A stretch of 64,000 nt of DNA, taken from NCBI RefSeq assembly GCF_013294025.1, contig NZ_JABSNL010000010.1:62001-126000 (forward strand), read 5' to 3'. Source of the stretch: Flavobacterium aeripolare (lineage in GTDB: Bacteria > Bacteroidota > Bacteroidia > Flavobacteriales > Flavobacteriaceae). The notes beneath the pieces are model-generated. The model saw only the letters and a program-made list of their open reading frames with translations, did not search any database and was not told the DNA's origin. This document shows, one piece after another, positions 56,204 through 64,000 of the stretch (the stretch's first letter is position 1; every line of letters begins with the position of its first letter). A program made the translations under genes and the position numbers.

Positions 56204-56620
56204 ATGAAATACGGTCAACTTTTACTTGATAGAAGGGAGTACGGTTTACTGATGCGAAGTATAGCCGAGTCTAAAAATCAAGAAGATAAAATTTATCGCG
56301 AATCTTTAAAAAAACTTAAGTTGGAATTACTAACAGCAAAAGTTTTTGATGGGATGGCGATGCCAGATGATGTGGTACGGTTTAATTCGGTTGTGCACAT
56401 TAGTACGCCGTACAATGTGACTCGCAGTTACCAAATTGTAACAGCTGAAAAAAGTGATATTACAAAGAATAAAATATCCATTCTTTCTCCCATGGCGTTA
56501 GCACTTTTTGGCTATGCTGCTGGAGATAAAATTGTATGGCAATTCCCCTCTGGTGAAAATACCATTGAAATTTTGAATGTCGAGCAACAGTGCAATCAAT
56601 TACTAAATAGCCAAATATGA
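56204..56620 (+). CDS. GreA/GreB- or Rnk-like transcription factor
   Basis: 138 residues from the ATG at 56204 (MKYGQLLLDRREYGLLMR); an upstream ATG at 56072 inside gdhA is rejected. A short N-terminal helical region is followed by the FKBP-like C-terminal domain: VVHISTPYNVTRSYQIVTAEKSD and SPMALALFGYAAGDKIVW. Rnk-type proteins bind RNA polymerase. The longer coiled coil of GreA with its acidic tip is missing. Its end overlaps the next gene by four bases (ATGA). Confidence 0.8.
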   Translation: MKYGQLLLDRREYGLLMRSIAESKNQEDKIYRESLKKLKLELLTAKVFDGMAMPDDVVRFNSVVHISTPYNVTRSYQIVTAEKSDITKNKISILSPMALALFGYAAGDKIVWQFPSGENTIEILNVEQQCNQLLNSQI

Positions 56621-57036
56621 AAGAGTTAATTTACGAACACGAGACAGTGGATGATATTCAGATGAAATTCATGGATAGCGACATTAAGTTGTGGAAAGAA
56701 AGGATTGCCATGACAAGAATAGAACTTTTATTTTTTAAGCATATTTTGATCTCTTCGGTATTCAAGGGCTTTAATTGCGATAGAAAACAAAAAATGGATT
56801 TGCTAAAAGATCTTGATAACGTTAGCGCAATCAATGAGGATTATCATAACAGTTTAAGTTCGTTTATTAATAAGCTAGAGATGATTAAGGAATGCGAGGA
56901 CGTTCAATGTGAGACTTTTTACTTGAACAACCATACTAAATATCGAGTAGATATCGAAAGTCATTTTTCGGCCTACAGGTATTACAAAGTCAATGTGATT
57001 TTGTTTTTTGAAAATTGCTTAGAAGAAAAAATGTAA
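56617..57036 (+). CDS. Helical protein of unknown function coupled to the Rnk-like gene
   Basis: 139 residues, mostly helical, with no signal peptide; HETVDDIQMKFMDSDIKLWKER near the start and three Cys between about 48 and 105. No known family seen. Start overlaps the Rnk-like gene by four bases, so the two form an operon, closed by the hairpin at 57077-57110. A link with transcription or nitrogen metabolism is only suggested by the neighbours. Confidence 0.65.
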   Translation: MKELIYEHETVDDIQMKFMDSDIKLWKERIAMTRIELLFFKHILISSVFKGFNCDRKQKMDLLKDLDNVSAINEDYHNSLSSFINKLEMIKECEDVQCETFYLNNHTKYRVDIESHFSAYRYYKVNVILFFENCLEEKM

Positions 57037-57076
57037 AATATAGAGTGTCATGGTTTTCGTTATTGTGATTCTTAAG

Positions 57077-57110
57077 GCAGCAGCTCTCTTGTAGAGTTGC
57101 TGCTTTTTTT
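57077..57110 (+). terminator. Terminator of the Rnk-like operon
   Basis: GCAGCAGCTCT pairs with AGAGTTGCTGC (one wobble) around five bases, followed by seven T. Confidence 0.93.
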
Positions 57111-57247
57111 ATTTAGTAGAAATTGCTCAGACAACTGTTTTATACTAGAATTATAAATACAAAAAATGTAAAAACTGCCGCTATTTTTTGTTTGGATTGC
57201 GCTTTTATAAGCTAACTTTGTCATTGTGAAAAAATGCAAATTGCTCC

Positions 57248-57344
57248 ACTAAATCCTAGCCCTGATGGGAGCGGCATCCCGAGTGAAAATTGTGGAAGAA
57301 TGAAACAATTATCGCGAGGATACAGCGGAAAGCAGGAATATGCT
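57248..57344 (+). repeat. Dispersed intergenic hairpin repeat, copy D (gap 57037-57382)
   Basis: Starts CCTAGCCCTGATGGGAGCGG and ends GGATACAGCGGAAAGCAGG then GCTCC. The ends pair as in copy C. It lies directly upstream of a small lipoprotein gene, with 38 bases between. Together with the terminator it accounts for most of the gap. Confidence 0.7.
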
Positions 57345-57382
57345 CCAAAAAAAAGAATCATTACGTTATTCAAATTTATATT

Positions 57383-57829
57383 ATGACTATAAAAAATATG
57401 CTTAGAATGCTGGTACTCTCATTAGTTTTTGTGAGTTGCGGTCAAAAAATAGAAAGTGCTGATATTGCTAAAATGAATGGCTACTGGGAGATTGAGAAAG
57501 TAGTATTTGATAAAGGGGAAGATAAAGATTATAAAATGAATGAGTCGTTTGATTATTTTAGAATCAAGGACAAAAAAGGGATTAGAAAAAAGGTGATGCC
57601 ACAATTAGATGGTACTTTTTTAGTGAACGATACCTATGAAAATTTCACTATTAGATTAGACAAAGATAAAGTCTATTTAGATTATGTTACTGATTATGCA
57701 AAATGGTCAGAGGAATTAGTTAAAATATCAGATGAAGAATTGGTTTTTAAAAACACCGAGGACAAAGAATATCATTATAAAAAAGCAGGACCAATAAATA
57801 TTACAGGAGATGGCAAAGAGACTAAATAA
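57383..57829 (+). CDS. Small lipoprotein
   Basis: 148 residues from the ATG at 57383. The signal peptide ends in FVSCGQ (lipobox Cys18). The mature part reads MNGYWEIEKVVFDKGED and then beta-rich segments, as in lipocalin-like small flavobacterial lipoproteins. The upstream in-frame start at 57290 would lengthen it through the hairpin repeat and is rejected. It overlaps the DUF721 gene by 20 bases in another frame, so their translation is linked. Confidence 0.7.
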   Translation: MTIKNMLRMLVLSLVFVSCGQKIESADIAKMNGYWEIEKVVFDKGEDKDYKMNESFDYFRIKDKKGIRKKVMPQLDGTFLVNDTYENFTIRLDKDKVYLDYVTDYAKWSEELVKISDEELVFKNTEDKEYHYKKAGPINITGDGKETK

Positions 57830-58106
57830 TCAAAGTACGGTGGGTGATGTGTTGCAGCAGATTATAAAGGTCAATAAATTGCAACCAGGAATGGATCAAA
57901 TTGATGTAAAAGATGCTTGGAGCAATTTAATGGGAAATGGTGTGAATAGTTACACTCGCAATGTGCTTTTAAAAGGAGGTACGCTGTATGTTGAGCTTAC
58001 TTCATCTGTTTTAAGAGAGGAGTTAAGTCACGGTAAAAGTAAAATTATTAAAATGATCAATGAAGAATTAAGACGCGATGTGGTTACGGCGGTTGTTTTA
58101 AGATAA
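57810..58106 (+). CDS. DUF721 family protein (DciA-like)
   Basis: 98 residues. The pattern STVGDVLQQIIKVNKLQPGMDQ near the N-terminus, DAWSNLMGNGVNSYT and LYVELTSSVLREELSH match DUF721, which includes DciA, a DnaB helicase loader in many bacteria. Length is at the short end. It starts within the preceding lipoprotein gene. In flavobacteria it often stands next to such lipoproteins. Confidence 0.8.
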   Translation: MAKRLNNQSTVGDVLQQIIKVNKLQPGMDQIDVKDAWSNLMGNGVNSYTRNVLLKGGTLYVELTSSVLREELSHGKSKIIKMINEELRRDVVTAVVLR

Positions 58107-58129
58107 TTGAACTGGATTTTATGAAACAT

Positions 58130-58165
58130 AAAAGCGGTCTGGATAATAAAATCTAGACCGCTTTT
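58130..58165. terminator. Bidirectional terminator between the DUF721 and DUF4268 genes
   Basis: AAAAGCGGTCT pairs with AGACCGCTTTT around fourteen bases; A-tract left and T-tract right. Confidence 0.85.
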
Positions 58166-58185
58166 TTATTTATTTAACAGCGCAA

Positions 58186-58626
58186 TTATCCTTTGTGGAT
58201 GTCTTTTATGAATTCGTCGTATTCTAAATAAAACAATTCTAAAGCGTGCATGTTTTTATTGTAGAAATCAAATATAGCATCCCAGTTGTTTCTATTACTC
58301 ACGCCGGCGCCTACTTTTTCTACCCAGATGCGGCTGATGGTTTTTCCGCTTTCAAGTGTGTGATTCTCCTCGTAAACCAGGTCTTTAATAAATTCCTCTT
58401 CAAGAATATTTTTAAGCGCTACAAGCTTGTCAAAATAGGCCTTTCGGATTTCGTCATTGCGAGGTTCGATATCAATAATGACTTGTGCTTTCTTGTTGTC
58501 GACATAAAATTTAAAAGAGAAATCTTTTATTTTAGTATCGTACAGTACCCATTTTCTAGGATATTTATCTGCGAATGTGACCCAGAATTCTCTTTTTAAT
58601 TTTTGAGTTTCTTCTCTGCTGTACAT
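58186..58626 (-). CDS. DUF4268 domain protein
   Basis: 146 residues. YSREETQKLKREFWVTFADK at the start, then KWVLYDTKIKDFSFKFYVD, and EPRNDEIRKAYFDKLVALK fit DUF4268, a family of unknown function with a PD-(D/E)XK-like look in larger relatives. Soluble. Convergent to the DUF721 gene. Confidence 0.78.
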   Translation of the reverse strand: MYSREETQKLKREFWVTFADKYPRKWVLYDTKIKDFSFKFYVDNKKAQVIIDIEPRNDEIRKAYFDKLVALKNILEEEFIKDLVYEENHTLESGKTISRIWVEKVGAGVSNRNNWDAIFDFYNKNMHALELFYLEYDEFIKDIHKG

Positions 58627-58722
58627 TGGTAATTTTGGATTTAGATTTTAGAAAGTTTGCGCACGACTATTTTCTAAACTATATTTATATTCTTTTTTAG
58701 AGTACAAAAATAGACTTTGATT

Positions 58723-59379
58723 ATGGATTTTCAATCTTTTTTAAAATATGTTCCTTATATAGCACAATTAGAATTACCAGGAATTGCTGCTCATAGCATT
58801 ATGGCGCCCTTAGAGCGTATAGAAAGCTTAAAACCAGGTATGGGGAGCAATGCGAAAAAAGCCGCTGTAATGATGCTTTTTTATCCTAAAAATGAACAAA
58901 CCCATATCGTATTGATTGTAAGAAACACCTATAAAGGAGTGCACTCTGCTCAAATTGCTTTTCCGGGAGGGAAATATGAAAATGATGACCTTGATTATGC
59001 TTTTACAGCATTGCGTGAAACTCACGAAGAGGTAGGTGTGTCTCCAGAAGAAATTGAGGTTATCAAAGCGTTTACACCTATGTACATACCGCCTAGTAAC
59101 TTTATGGTCTACCCGTATCTTGGAGTGGCTAATAAACCTCTACAGTTCACTGCTGACCCTAGTGAGGTAGCAGCAATTATCGAGTTACCACTGGCTGTAT
59201 TTTTAAGTCAAGAAATAGTTACATCAGCTGCCATGACGACTTCTTATGCTGTAGCTATAGAAGTTCCCGCTTTTAACATAGAAGGAAAAATAGTTTGGGG
59301 TGCTACTGCAATGATGTTAAGCGAGTTGAAGGAGGTAATCAAGAAGGTGATTAAAAATGAGACTAGTTTAAAAATCTAA
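58723..59379 (+). CDS. Nudix hydrolase, CoA pyrophosphatase type
   Basis: 218 residues from the ATG at 58723 (a TTG two codons upstream is less likely). The Nudix box GGKYEN then ALRETHEEVGV follows the general GX5EX7REUXEEXGU pattern, and a CoA-specific element (LIVRNTYKGVHSAQIAFPGG) directly precedes it. Such enzymes split CoA and acyl-CoA to phosphopantetheine and 3',5'-ADP. Cytosolic. Divergent from the DUF4268 gene, with 96 bases between. Confidence 0.9.
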   Translation: MDFQSFLKYVPYIAQLELPGIAAHSIMAPLERIESLKPGMGSNAKKAAVMMLFYPKNEQTHIVLIVRNTYKGVHSAQIAFPGGKYENDDLDYAFTALRETHEEVGVSPEEIEVIKAFTPMYIPPSNFMVYPYLGVANKPLQFTADPSEVAAIIELPLAVFLSQEIVTSAAMTTSYAVAIEVPAFNIEGKIVWGATAMMLSELKEVIKKVIKNETSLKI

Positions 59380-59428
59380 ACCGGCAACTTTTCTTGTATG
59401 TTCACCGTATCACTACTGTTAAAGCAAA

Positions 59429-59457
59429 TTGCGACAAGAATAATTTTCGTAAGTTTG
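59429..59457 (+). promoter_or_regulatory. Bacteroidota-type promoter of the acyltransferase gene
   Basis: TTG at 59429-59431 and TAAGTTTG at 59450-59457, 18 bases apart; the ATG follows 33 bases later. Confidence 0.55.
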
Positions 59458-59490
59458 TAGTTCGAATTTAGAAAATTAATACACAATTTT

Positions 59491-60315
59491 ATGGGATTAC
59501 TGAAGCGAAATCCTTTTGGTCATATCATATTCTTAAAGCGTTGGCTTATTAGAATGTTTGGTGCTGCAACGCATAGACGTTACCGTGGTTTTAACGAATT
59601 ACAAATAGAAGGTTCTGAAATTATAAGAAATTTACCAGACCGAAATGTATTGTTTATCTCTAATCACCAAACTTATTTTGCTGATGTGGTGGCAATGTTT
59701 CACGTTTTTAATGCCAGCCTGAAAGGGAGAGAAAACAACATAAAAAACATTGGATATTTGTGGAGTCCTAAGATGAATGTATATTATGTTGCGGCAAAGG
59801 AAACAATGGAAGCAGGTTTGTTAACACGTATAATGGCCTATGCTGGGGCAATATCTGTAGAGCGTACATGGCGCGAAAAAGGAGTGGATGTCATCGATAA
59901 AAAAGACGTAAACCCTAATGATACTGAGAGTATAAAAGTGGCGCTGGATGATGGTTGGGTAATTACCTTTCCGCAAGGTACTACAAAGGCATTTAAGCCT
60001 GTGCGTAAAGGTACGGCTCATATTATAAAAGAACACAGACCTATTGTTGTTCCTATTGTAATAGACGGTTTTAGACGTTCCTTTGACAAAAAAGGCTTGC
60101 GCATGAAAAAGAAAGGAATTTTGCAATCCTTTATTATTAAAGAGCCTCTACACATCGATTATGAAAACGATAGTATCGATGACATAGTAGAAAAAGTAGA
60201 ATATGCCATAGAGCAACATCCTTCATTTTTAAAGGTAATACCGGAAGAAATCTTAGACGAGGAAGAAAAATTAAACTCAAGAAGACGATACAGCTATAAG
60301 GAAAATAAGCACTAA
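59491..60315 (+). CDS. 1-acyl-glycerol-3-phosphate acyltransferase-like protein
   Basis: 274 residues of the LPLAT superfamily. The catalytic motif appears as SNHQTYFADV: His to Asp spacing is five residues, one more than the usual HX4D. The second motif TFPQGTT replaces FPEGTR. VPIVIDGFRRSF matches block IV. The N-terminus is hydrophobic-basic (FLKRWLIRMFG), consistent with membrane association. By family, it transfers an acyl chain to lysophosphatidate; an unusual substrate is possible given the altered motifs. C-terminal tail charged. Confidence 0.82.
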   Translation: MGLLKRNPFGHIIFLKRWLIRMFGAATHRRYRGFNELQIEGSEIIRNLPDRNVLFISNHQTYFADVVAMFHVFNASLKGRENNIKNIGYLWSPKMNVYYVAAKETMEAGLLTRIMAYAGAISVERTWREKGVDVIDKKDVNPNDTESIKVALDDGWVITFPQGTTKAFKPVRKGTAHIIKEHRPIVVPIVIDGFRRSFDKKGLRMKKKGILQSFIIKEPLHIDYENDSIDDIVEKVEYAIEQHPSFLKVIPEEILDEEEKLNSRRRYSYKENKH

Positions 60316-60344
60316 AAAAATAGGTGCATTAAGCTTAAAAAATT

Positions 60345-60376
60345 AAACCCAGCAACTACTATAATTGCTGGGTTTT
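60345..60376. terminator. Terminator between the acyltransferase and membrane protein genes
   Basis: AAACCCAGCAA pairs with TTGCTGGGTTT around nine bases and runs into T on the plus strand; the minus side is A-rich too. Confidence 0.88.
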
Positions 60377-60402
60377 TTGCTTGAAAAAAATGAGTACCAC
60401 TA

Positions 60403-61056
60403 CTACAAGTCTATCTTCTTCAATTCTTTATAATTTATAAGTAATCTTTTTAATAACAAACCATATAAAAGTCTGTAAAACAACCATATAATTCCTATTG
60501 CAACGGCAGTAATTGCTATTATCACTAGAAAGGAAACAATGTAAATACTATTTGATATTTCGGCTAAATGCTTTCCGTTTTCTAGTGTTTGGTGTAACAA
60601 AGCGCTTTTTAAACCAAAAGTCAAGAACGCTATGAAAACAACCGCAACTGTAACCAAGTTAAATAAGATGTAATTGTGAACCGTTTTCCTTGTTCGCAAT
60701 ATGTTTTTCATCAACAGCTTAGTGTTATCTGTAGCCGATACCTGTATGTACATCTTGTAAAATAGTACTATAAAATAAATAATAGCAGCATATAAAAATA
60801 TGGTGAACCCTTGGTAATAGTTATAAATCCCTAAGCTTTTAATAAATCGAGTATTGTTTTCATCGATATCTGTAAACGACAGTATGATATTTAAAACCGT
60901 ACTCAAACTAAATTCAATAATGCTAATAATTAAAATCCATTTTACTATCGACGATGATTTTTTATGAATCATCTTATATATTTCGTTCTCTGTTACCTGC
61001 TCATAAGAATTCTCATTCTTCTTCCAGTCTTTCTTTAATAAATCCAGTTCTTTCAT
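60403..61056 (-). CDS. Membrane protein co-encoded with ECF sigma factor (possible anti-sigma partner)
   Basis: 217 residues. A charged N-terminal helix (about 1-30, with LLKKDWKKNENSYEQ) is followed by four membrane segments at about 38-62, 85-106, 130-150 and 175-200. No known anti-sigma zinc motif (HxxxCxxC) is present. It begins five bases after the sigma factor stop, so co-translation is nearly certain. A regulatory role on the sigma factor is inferred from context. Confidence 0.75.
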   Translation of the reverse strand: MKELDLLKKDWKKNENSYEQVTENEIYKMIHKKSSSIVKWILIISIIEFSLSTVLNIILSFTDIDENNTRFIKSLGIYNYYQGFTIFLYAAIIYFIVLFYKMYIQVSATDNTKLLMKNILRTRKTVHNYILFNLVTVAVVFIAFLTFGLKSALLHQTLENGKHLAEISNSIYIVSFLVIIAITAVAIGIIWLFYRLLYGLLLKRLLINYKELKKIDL

Positions 61057-61061
61057 AATTC

Positions 61062-61556
61062 TTAAGGATTTAAAATTTTCTTTAGTTTTCCCTTTATTCT
61101 ATTCATTTTTACCCTTGCATTCACTTCACTAATCCCTAGAGTCTCTGCAATTTCACGATAATCCTTGTCTTCTAAATACATGAAAATCAATGCTTTTTCA
61201 ATGTCGTTCAATTGGTAAACAGCCTTGTACATCAATTTTATTTGTTCTTCCTCCTCATAATTGTATTCGATCTCCTTAGTAAAATGCTGCCTACTCTCAT
61301 ATTCTACTGTAGCAATAGTTCGCTTGTTTTTACGGTATAGCGTGATGGCGGTATTCAAGGCAACTCGGTATGCCCAGGTAGAAAATTTACTTTCACCTCT
61401 AAATTTAGGGAAAGCCTTCCATAACTGAATGGTAATCTCTTGAAACAAATCTTTATGCGAGTCCTCGCAATCAGTATATAATCGACATATTTTATGGATT
61501 ATATTCTGATTTGCCTGCAGCTGCTGTACAAAAGAATGTTCGAGATTTTCGGTCAT
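61062..61556 (-). CDS. ECF RNA polymerase sigma factor
   Basis: 164 residues. Region 2 includes DCEDSHKDLFQEITIQLWKA and FRGESKFSTWAYRVALN, region 4 EKALIFMYLEDKDYREIAE and GISEVNARVKMNRIK. No sigma region 1 or 3. First gene of a two-gene operon with a membrane protein. A GTTACA (TGTAAC on the minus strand) at 61587-61592 might belong to an autoregulated ECF promoter; not certain. Confidence 0.92.
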   Translation of the reverse strand: MTENLEHSFVQQLQANQNIIHKICRLYTDCEDSHKDLFQEITIQLWKAFPKFRGESKFSTWAYRVALNTAITLYRKNKRTIATVEYESRQHFTKEIEYNYEEEEQIKLMYKAVYQLNDIEKALIFMYLEDKDYREIAETLGISEVNARVKMNRIKGKLKKILNP

Positions 61557-61668
61557 ATATACGTTAGTTACACAATGGTGGTTTTTGTTACAAGATAGCT
61601 CGCTTTTTTCATTAAATAATTCATTTTAATCAATTGGAGCAGTACGTAAGTATTTCATAAGCACATTT

Positions 61669-61733
61669 TGTCCCGCTGTACGCTACAATCTCCCTAAAAA
61701 TCGGGAGGATTTCCACTGCCATCGGGGCTATTT
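61669..61733 (-). repeat. Dispersed intergenic hairpin repeat, copy E
   Basis: On the minus strand from AGCCCCGATGGCAGTGG to GTAGCGTACAGCGGGAC, with CTCCCGATTTTTAGGGAG as an inner stem. It lies between the sigma factor and the NADH dehydrogenase, the largest part of that gap. Confidence 0.65.
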
Positions 61734-61854
61734 TAGAGTGAGTAGAATATATAAGGACGTTAGGCCTGAAGTAGCATGGCAAGCAGGTTTAAAAATAATA
61801 ATTATAGAATAAATCAATAAGATTGTATATTTGAAAATTATCAAATTACAAACT

Positions 61855-63159
61855 ATGAACATACCTGACTCAGCTTTACCAAGAATAGTAATAATAGGTG
61901 GTGGATTTGCTGGAATTGCATTAGCAAAGCAACTTAAAAACCAAGCCGTGCAATTGGTTTTACTAGACAAGCACAACTACCATACGTTTCAACCTTTGCT
62001 TTATCAGGTGGCCACTGGTGGTTTAGAGGCGGGATCGATTGCATACCCTATTCGTAAAGTAATTCAGGAGTATGATGATTGTTACTTTAGACTTACCTCT
62101 GTTCAGGAAATAGACACTAAGAATAAGCAAATTATTACCGAAATAGGAACTCTCTCTTATGATTATCTTGTTATTGCCACAGGTTCTAAAACCAACTATT
62201 TTGGCAATAGTGATATTAAAAGATACAGTATGTCAATGAAAACGATTCCGCAATCGTTGAATATTCGAAGTTTGATTTTAGAGAATTTCGAACAAGCTGT
62301 TTTAACGCGAGATACTGCAGAGCAAAATAGCCTAATCAATTTTGTATTAGTAGGTGCGGGGCCTACAGGGGTTGAGCTTGCTGGAGCTTTAGCCGAAATG
62401 AAAAAAGCCATCTTACAAAAAGATTACCCAGATCTAGATATTGCAAGAATGCAAATCAATTTGATTCAAAGCGGTGACCGTATTTTAAATACGATGAGTG
62501 AGAAAGCTTCAATAGCAGCTGAGGATTTTTTAAAGAGTTTGGGAGTAACTATTTGGAAAAACGTACGCGTTACTAACTACGACGGCAAAACTGTTACTAC
62601 AAATGCTGATATGAGTTTTGAAACTGCTACGATGATATGGACAGCAGGAGTAGAAGGGGCTCTAATTTCGGGACTTAGTGCAGACTCTTTAGTAGAGCGT
62701 GTGGCTCGAATACGCGTTAATGAATACAGTCAAGTTCACGGTTATAATGATATTTTTGCTGTGGGAGATATTGCTTCAATGGAATCAGAGGACTTTCCGA
62801 GAGGGCATCCGATGATGGCGCAACCGGCATTACAACAGGGAAAATTATTGGGACAAAATCTAATAAAGCTAATCCAGAATAAAAATATGGAGCCTTTTAA
62901 ATACAACGATAAAGGATCAATGGCTACCATAGGTAGAAATAAAGCGGTAGTCGATTTACCTAATTACCATTTTAGCGGTGTTTTCGCTTGGTTCGTTTGG
63001 ATGTTTGTGCACTTATTTTCTTTAATAGGTTTTAAAAATAAAGCTGTAGTTTTCTTAAATTGGGTTTACAATTATATACGATTTGACCGCGAAGGCCGAC
63101 TGATTATTAGACCTTACAAAAAGAAAAGTTTTACCACTTTTACAACTGATGAAGTATAA
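61855..63159 (+). CDS. ndh: Type II NADH:quinone oxidoreductase-like flavoprotein
   Basis: 434 residues from the ATG at 61855 (a TTG at 61831 would prepend eight residues). FAD-binding GGGFAGIALAKQL near the N-terminus, NADH-binding VGAGPTGVELAGALAE around residues 162-177, and the second FAD site AVGDIASM are present, with HPMMAQPALQQGKLLGQNL. The C-terminal FAWFVWMFVHLFSLIGFKN is a membrane-associating amphipathic/hydrophobic segment of NDH-2. It passes electrons from NADH to quinone without proton pumping. TATATTTG at 61826-61833 may be its -7 box. Confidence 0.92.
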   Translation: MNIPDSALPRIVIIGGGFAGIALAKQLKNQAVQLVLLDKHNYHTFQPLLYQVATGGLEAGSIAYPIRKVIQEYDDCYFRLTSVQEIDTKNKQIITEIGTLSYDYLVIATGSKTNYFGNSDIKRYSMSMKTIPQSLNIRSLILENFEQAVLTRDTAEQNSLINFVLVGAGPTGVELAGALAEMKKAILQKDYPDLDIARMQINLIQSGDRILNTMSEKASIAAEDFLKSLGVTIWKNVRVTNYDGKTVTTNADMSFETATMIWTAGVEGALISGLSADSLVERVARIRVNEYSQVHGYNDIFAVGDIASMESEDFPRGHPMMAQPALQQGKLLGQNLIKLIQNKNMEPFKYNDKGSMATIGRNKAVVDLPNYHFSGVFAWFVWMFVHLFSLIGFKNKAVVFLNWVYNYIRFDREGRLIIRPYKKKSFTTFTTDEV

Positions 63160-63189
63160 TTATTTTGGTAAATAATTTATGAAAAACAA

Positions 63190-63232
63190 GATAAAAGTCG
63201 TCTGTCATTATACTGATAAACGACTTTTTATC
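63190..63232. terminator. Bidirectional terminator between ndh and the DUF3810 gene
   Basis: GATAAAAGTCGT pairs with ACGACTTTTTATC around eighteen bases; A-rich left and T-rich right. Confidence 0.8.
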
Positions 63233-63245
63233 TTACCTGTAATAT

Positions 63246-64000
63246 TTAAAGCGCTTCTGTTTTGTAGTAGTTAATCATTAAGTCAACAAATTTACTGTAA
63301 CTATTCATGCCGTCTTTTTGTTGGTTTAATTTCAGAAAATTATCGTAGAAAAGGTGAAAAGCGATTTCGATAGGAGACTGGTATTCTTCCCAGAAATCTT
63401 GGCTTTCTTCATAGTTCTTTAAAATTCCTTTGTGAACTGTAGTTATGATTATTTCGAATGCTTTTTCGTCTTTAAGTTTGATACTATTGAGACAATAGTT
63501 TAACGCAAAACTGTATCCGGAATATTTAAAGTATAAATTTTCATTGTTTACCGAGGCTAGGAAACCAATAAAATTGCATTCATTTTCACTTGCATATCCT
63601 ATTTGGTGTGCCATTTCATGAGTTACTGTGCTTGGTAAATTGTATTTTGGGATTAAACTGTTAATCTGTGCCTCATTGGTAAAAGGATTTAAATATCCGC
63701 TAAATCCCATATACGATAAAGGAACTCTCAATAAGGAGTTCTTGGTGTTCAATTCTTGAAATTGGAAAAATGGATAGCGAACAGCTATTTTCTCGTAGCC
63801 GTTCAAAGTCTCTTTATAGAGTTGTTCTGTACTAGTTGGTATGGTTACTTTTATACTGTCATTTATTACAAGTAGACTGTGTACAGCATTAGTCTTTGCA
63901 ATAAGTTTCTCGGTAAAATGGATTAAATCCTCAGTAGAATATTCGGTCTCGATATTCATTTTCTCTGATAGCGGTTGGCGGTAATAATTCAAAGCCCATA
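63246..64000 (-). CDS. DUF3810 family zinc-metalloprotease-like protein, 5' part outside window
   Basis: The frame stays open to the right edge (WALNYYRQPLSEKM is read at the border), so the N-terminal membrane part is missing. The visible 250 residues contain the zincin motif THEMAHQIGYA with a downstream ENECNFIGF Glu, the DUF3810 signature. Family members are membrane-anchored with an outward-facing domain; substrate unknown. A TTG at 63992 is unlikely to be the true start. Confidence 0.85.
   Translation of the reverse strand, partial: WALNYYRQPLSEKMNIETEYSTEDLIHFTEKLIAKTNAVHSLLVINDSIKVTIPTSTEQLYKETLNGYEKIAVRYPFFQFQELNTKNSLLRVPLSYMGFSGYLNPFTNEAQINSLIPKYNLPSTVTHEMAHQIGYASENECNFIGFLASVNNENLYFKYSGYSFALNYCLNSIKLKDEKAFEIIITTVHKGILKNYEESQDFWEEYQSPIEIAFHLFYDNFLKLNQQKDGMNSYSKFVDLMINYYKTEAL

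Overview
The window looks like a chromosomal segment of a member of the family Flavobacteriaceae (Bacteroidota). It is AT-rich, coding starts lack Shine-Dalgarno sequences, and several promoters fit the Bacteroidota pattern TTG-N18-20-TAnnTTTG. Lineage-typical genes include a type IX secretion type B sorting domain, a DUF4295 gene next to rpmB-rpmG-ftsY, a SatD family protein, SecA without the C-terminal zinc tail, and DUF5723 and DUF3810 proteins. No rRNA, tRNA, CRISPR array, transposase or prophage was seen.

Regions 1-20.5 kb: mostly housekeeping. pyrD, a DUF3307/SatD pair, an HMG-CoA-lyase-like enzyme, a lipoprotein/DUF5723 pair, guaB, a KefB-type cation:proton antiporter, purB, a sirtuin, a TrmH-type methylase, an S41 protease, a small membrane protein flanked by direct repeats, secA and a DUF2795 gene.

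Region 20.6-21.5 kb holds a large inverted pair of tandem-repeat arrays and no gene. 21.5-28.4 kb carries a cobalamin adenosyltransferase, an M16 protease, a LolD/MacB-type ATPase, a lipoprotein, a beta-carbonic anhydrase and a methyltransferase-like protein. 28.8-36.1 kb is a one-directional cluster of secreted, probably fibre-like surface proteins, with two paralogues, a broken third copy, hexapeptide repeats and a T9SS sorting domain.

Region 37.8-40.4 kb is the most unusual part. Four tandem-repeat arrays of the same family as at 20.6 kb surround a coiled-coil membrane protein gene and a gene for a 23S-intervening-sequence/Avd-type four-helix-bundle protein. The outermost arrays face each other and touch the stop codons of the two convergent host genes. 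I treat this as a candidate undescribed mobile or RNA-based element.

Region 40.4-64 kb returns to core functions: an ABC-F protein, DUF445, a 2-oxoacid dehydrogenase E2, an exonuclease, CinA, rpmB-rpmG-DUF4295-ftsY, a histidine kinase/sigma-54 activator pair followed by a good sigma-54 promoter in front of a small Cys protein gene and glutamate dehydrogenase, a Rnk/GreA-like protein, DUF721, DUF4268, a CoA-type Nudix hydrolase, an acyltransferase, an ECF sigma factor with a membrane partner, a type II NADH dehydrogenase and a 5'-truncated DUF3810 gene at the right edge. Two other dispersed intergenic repeat families occur in the window. Family names were recognised by eye; no database search was possible.
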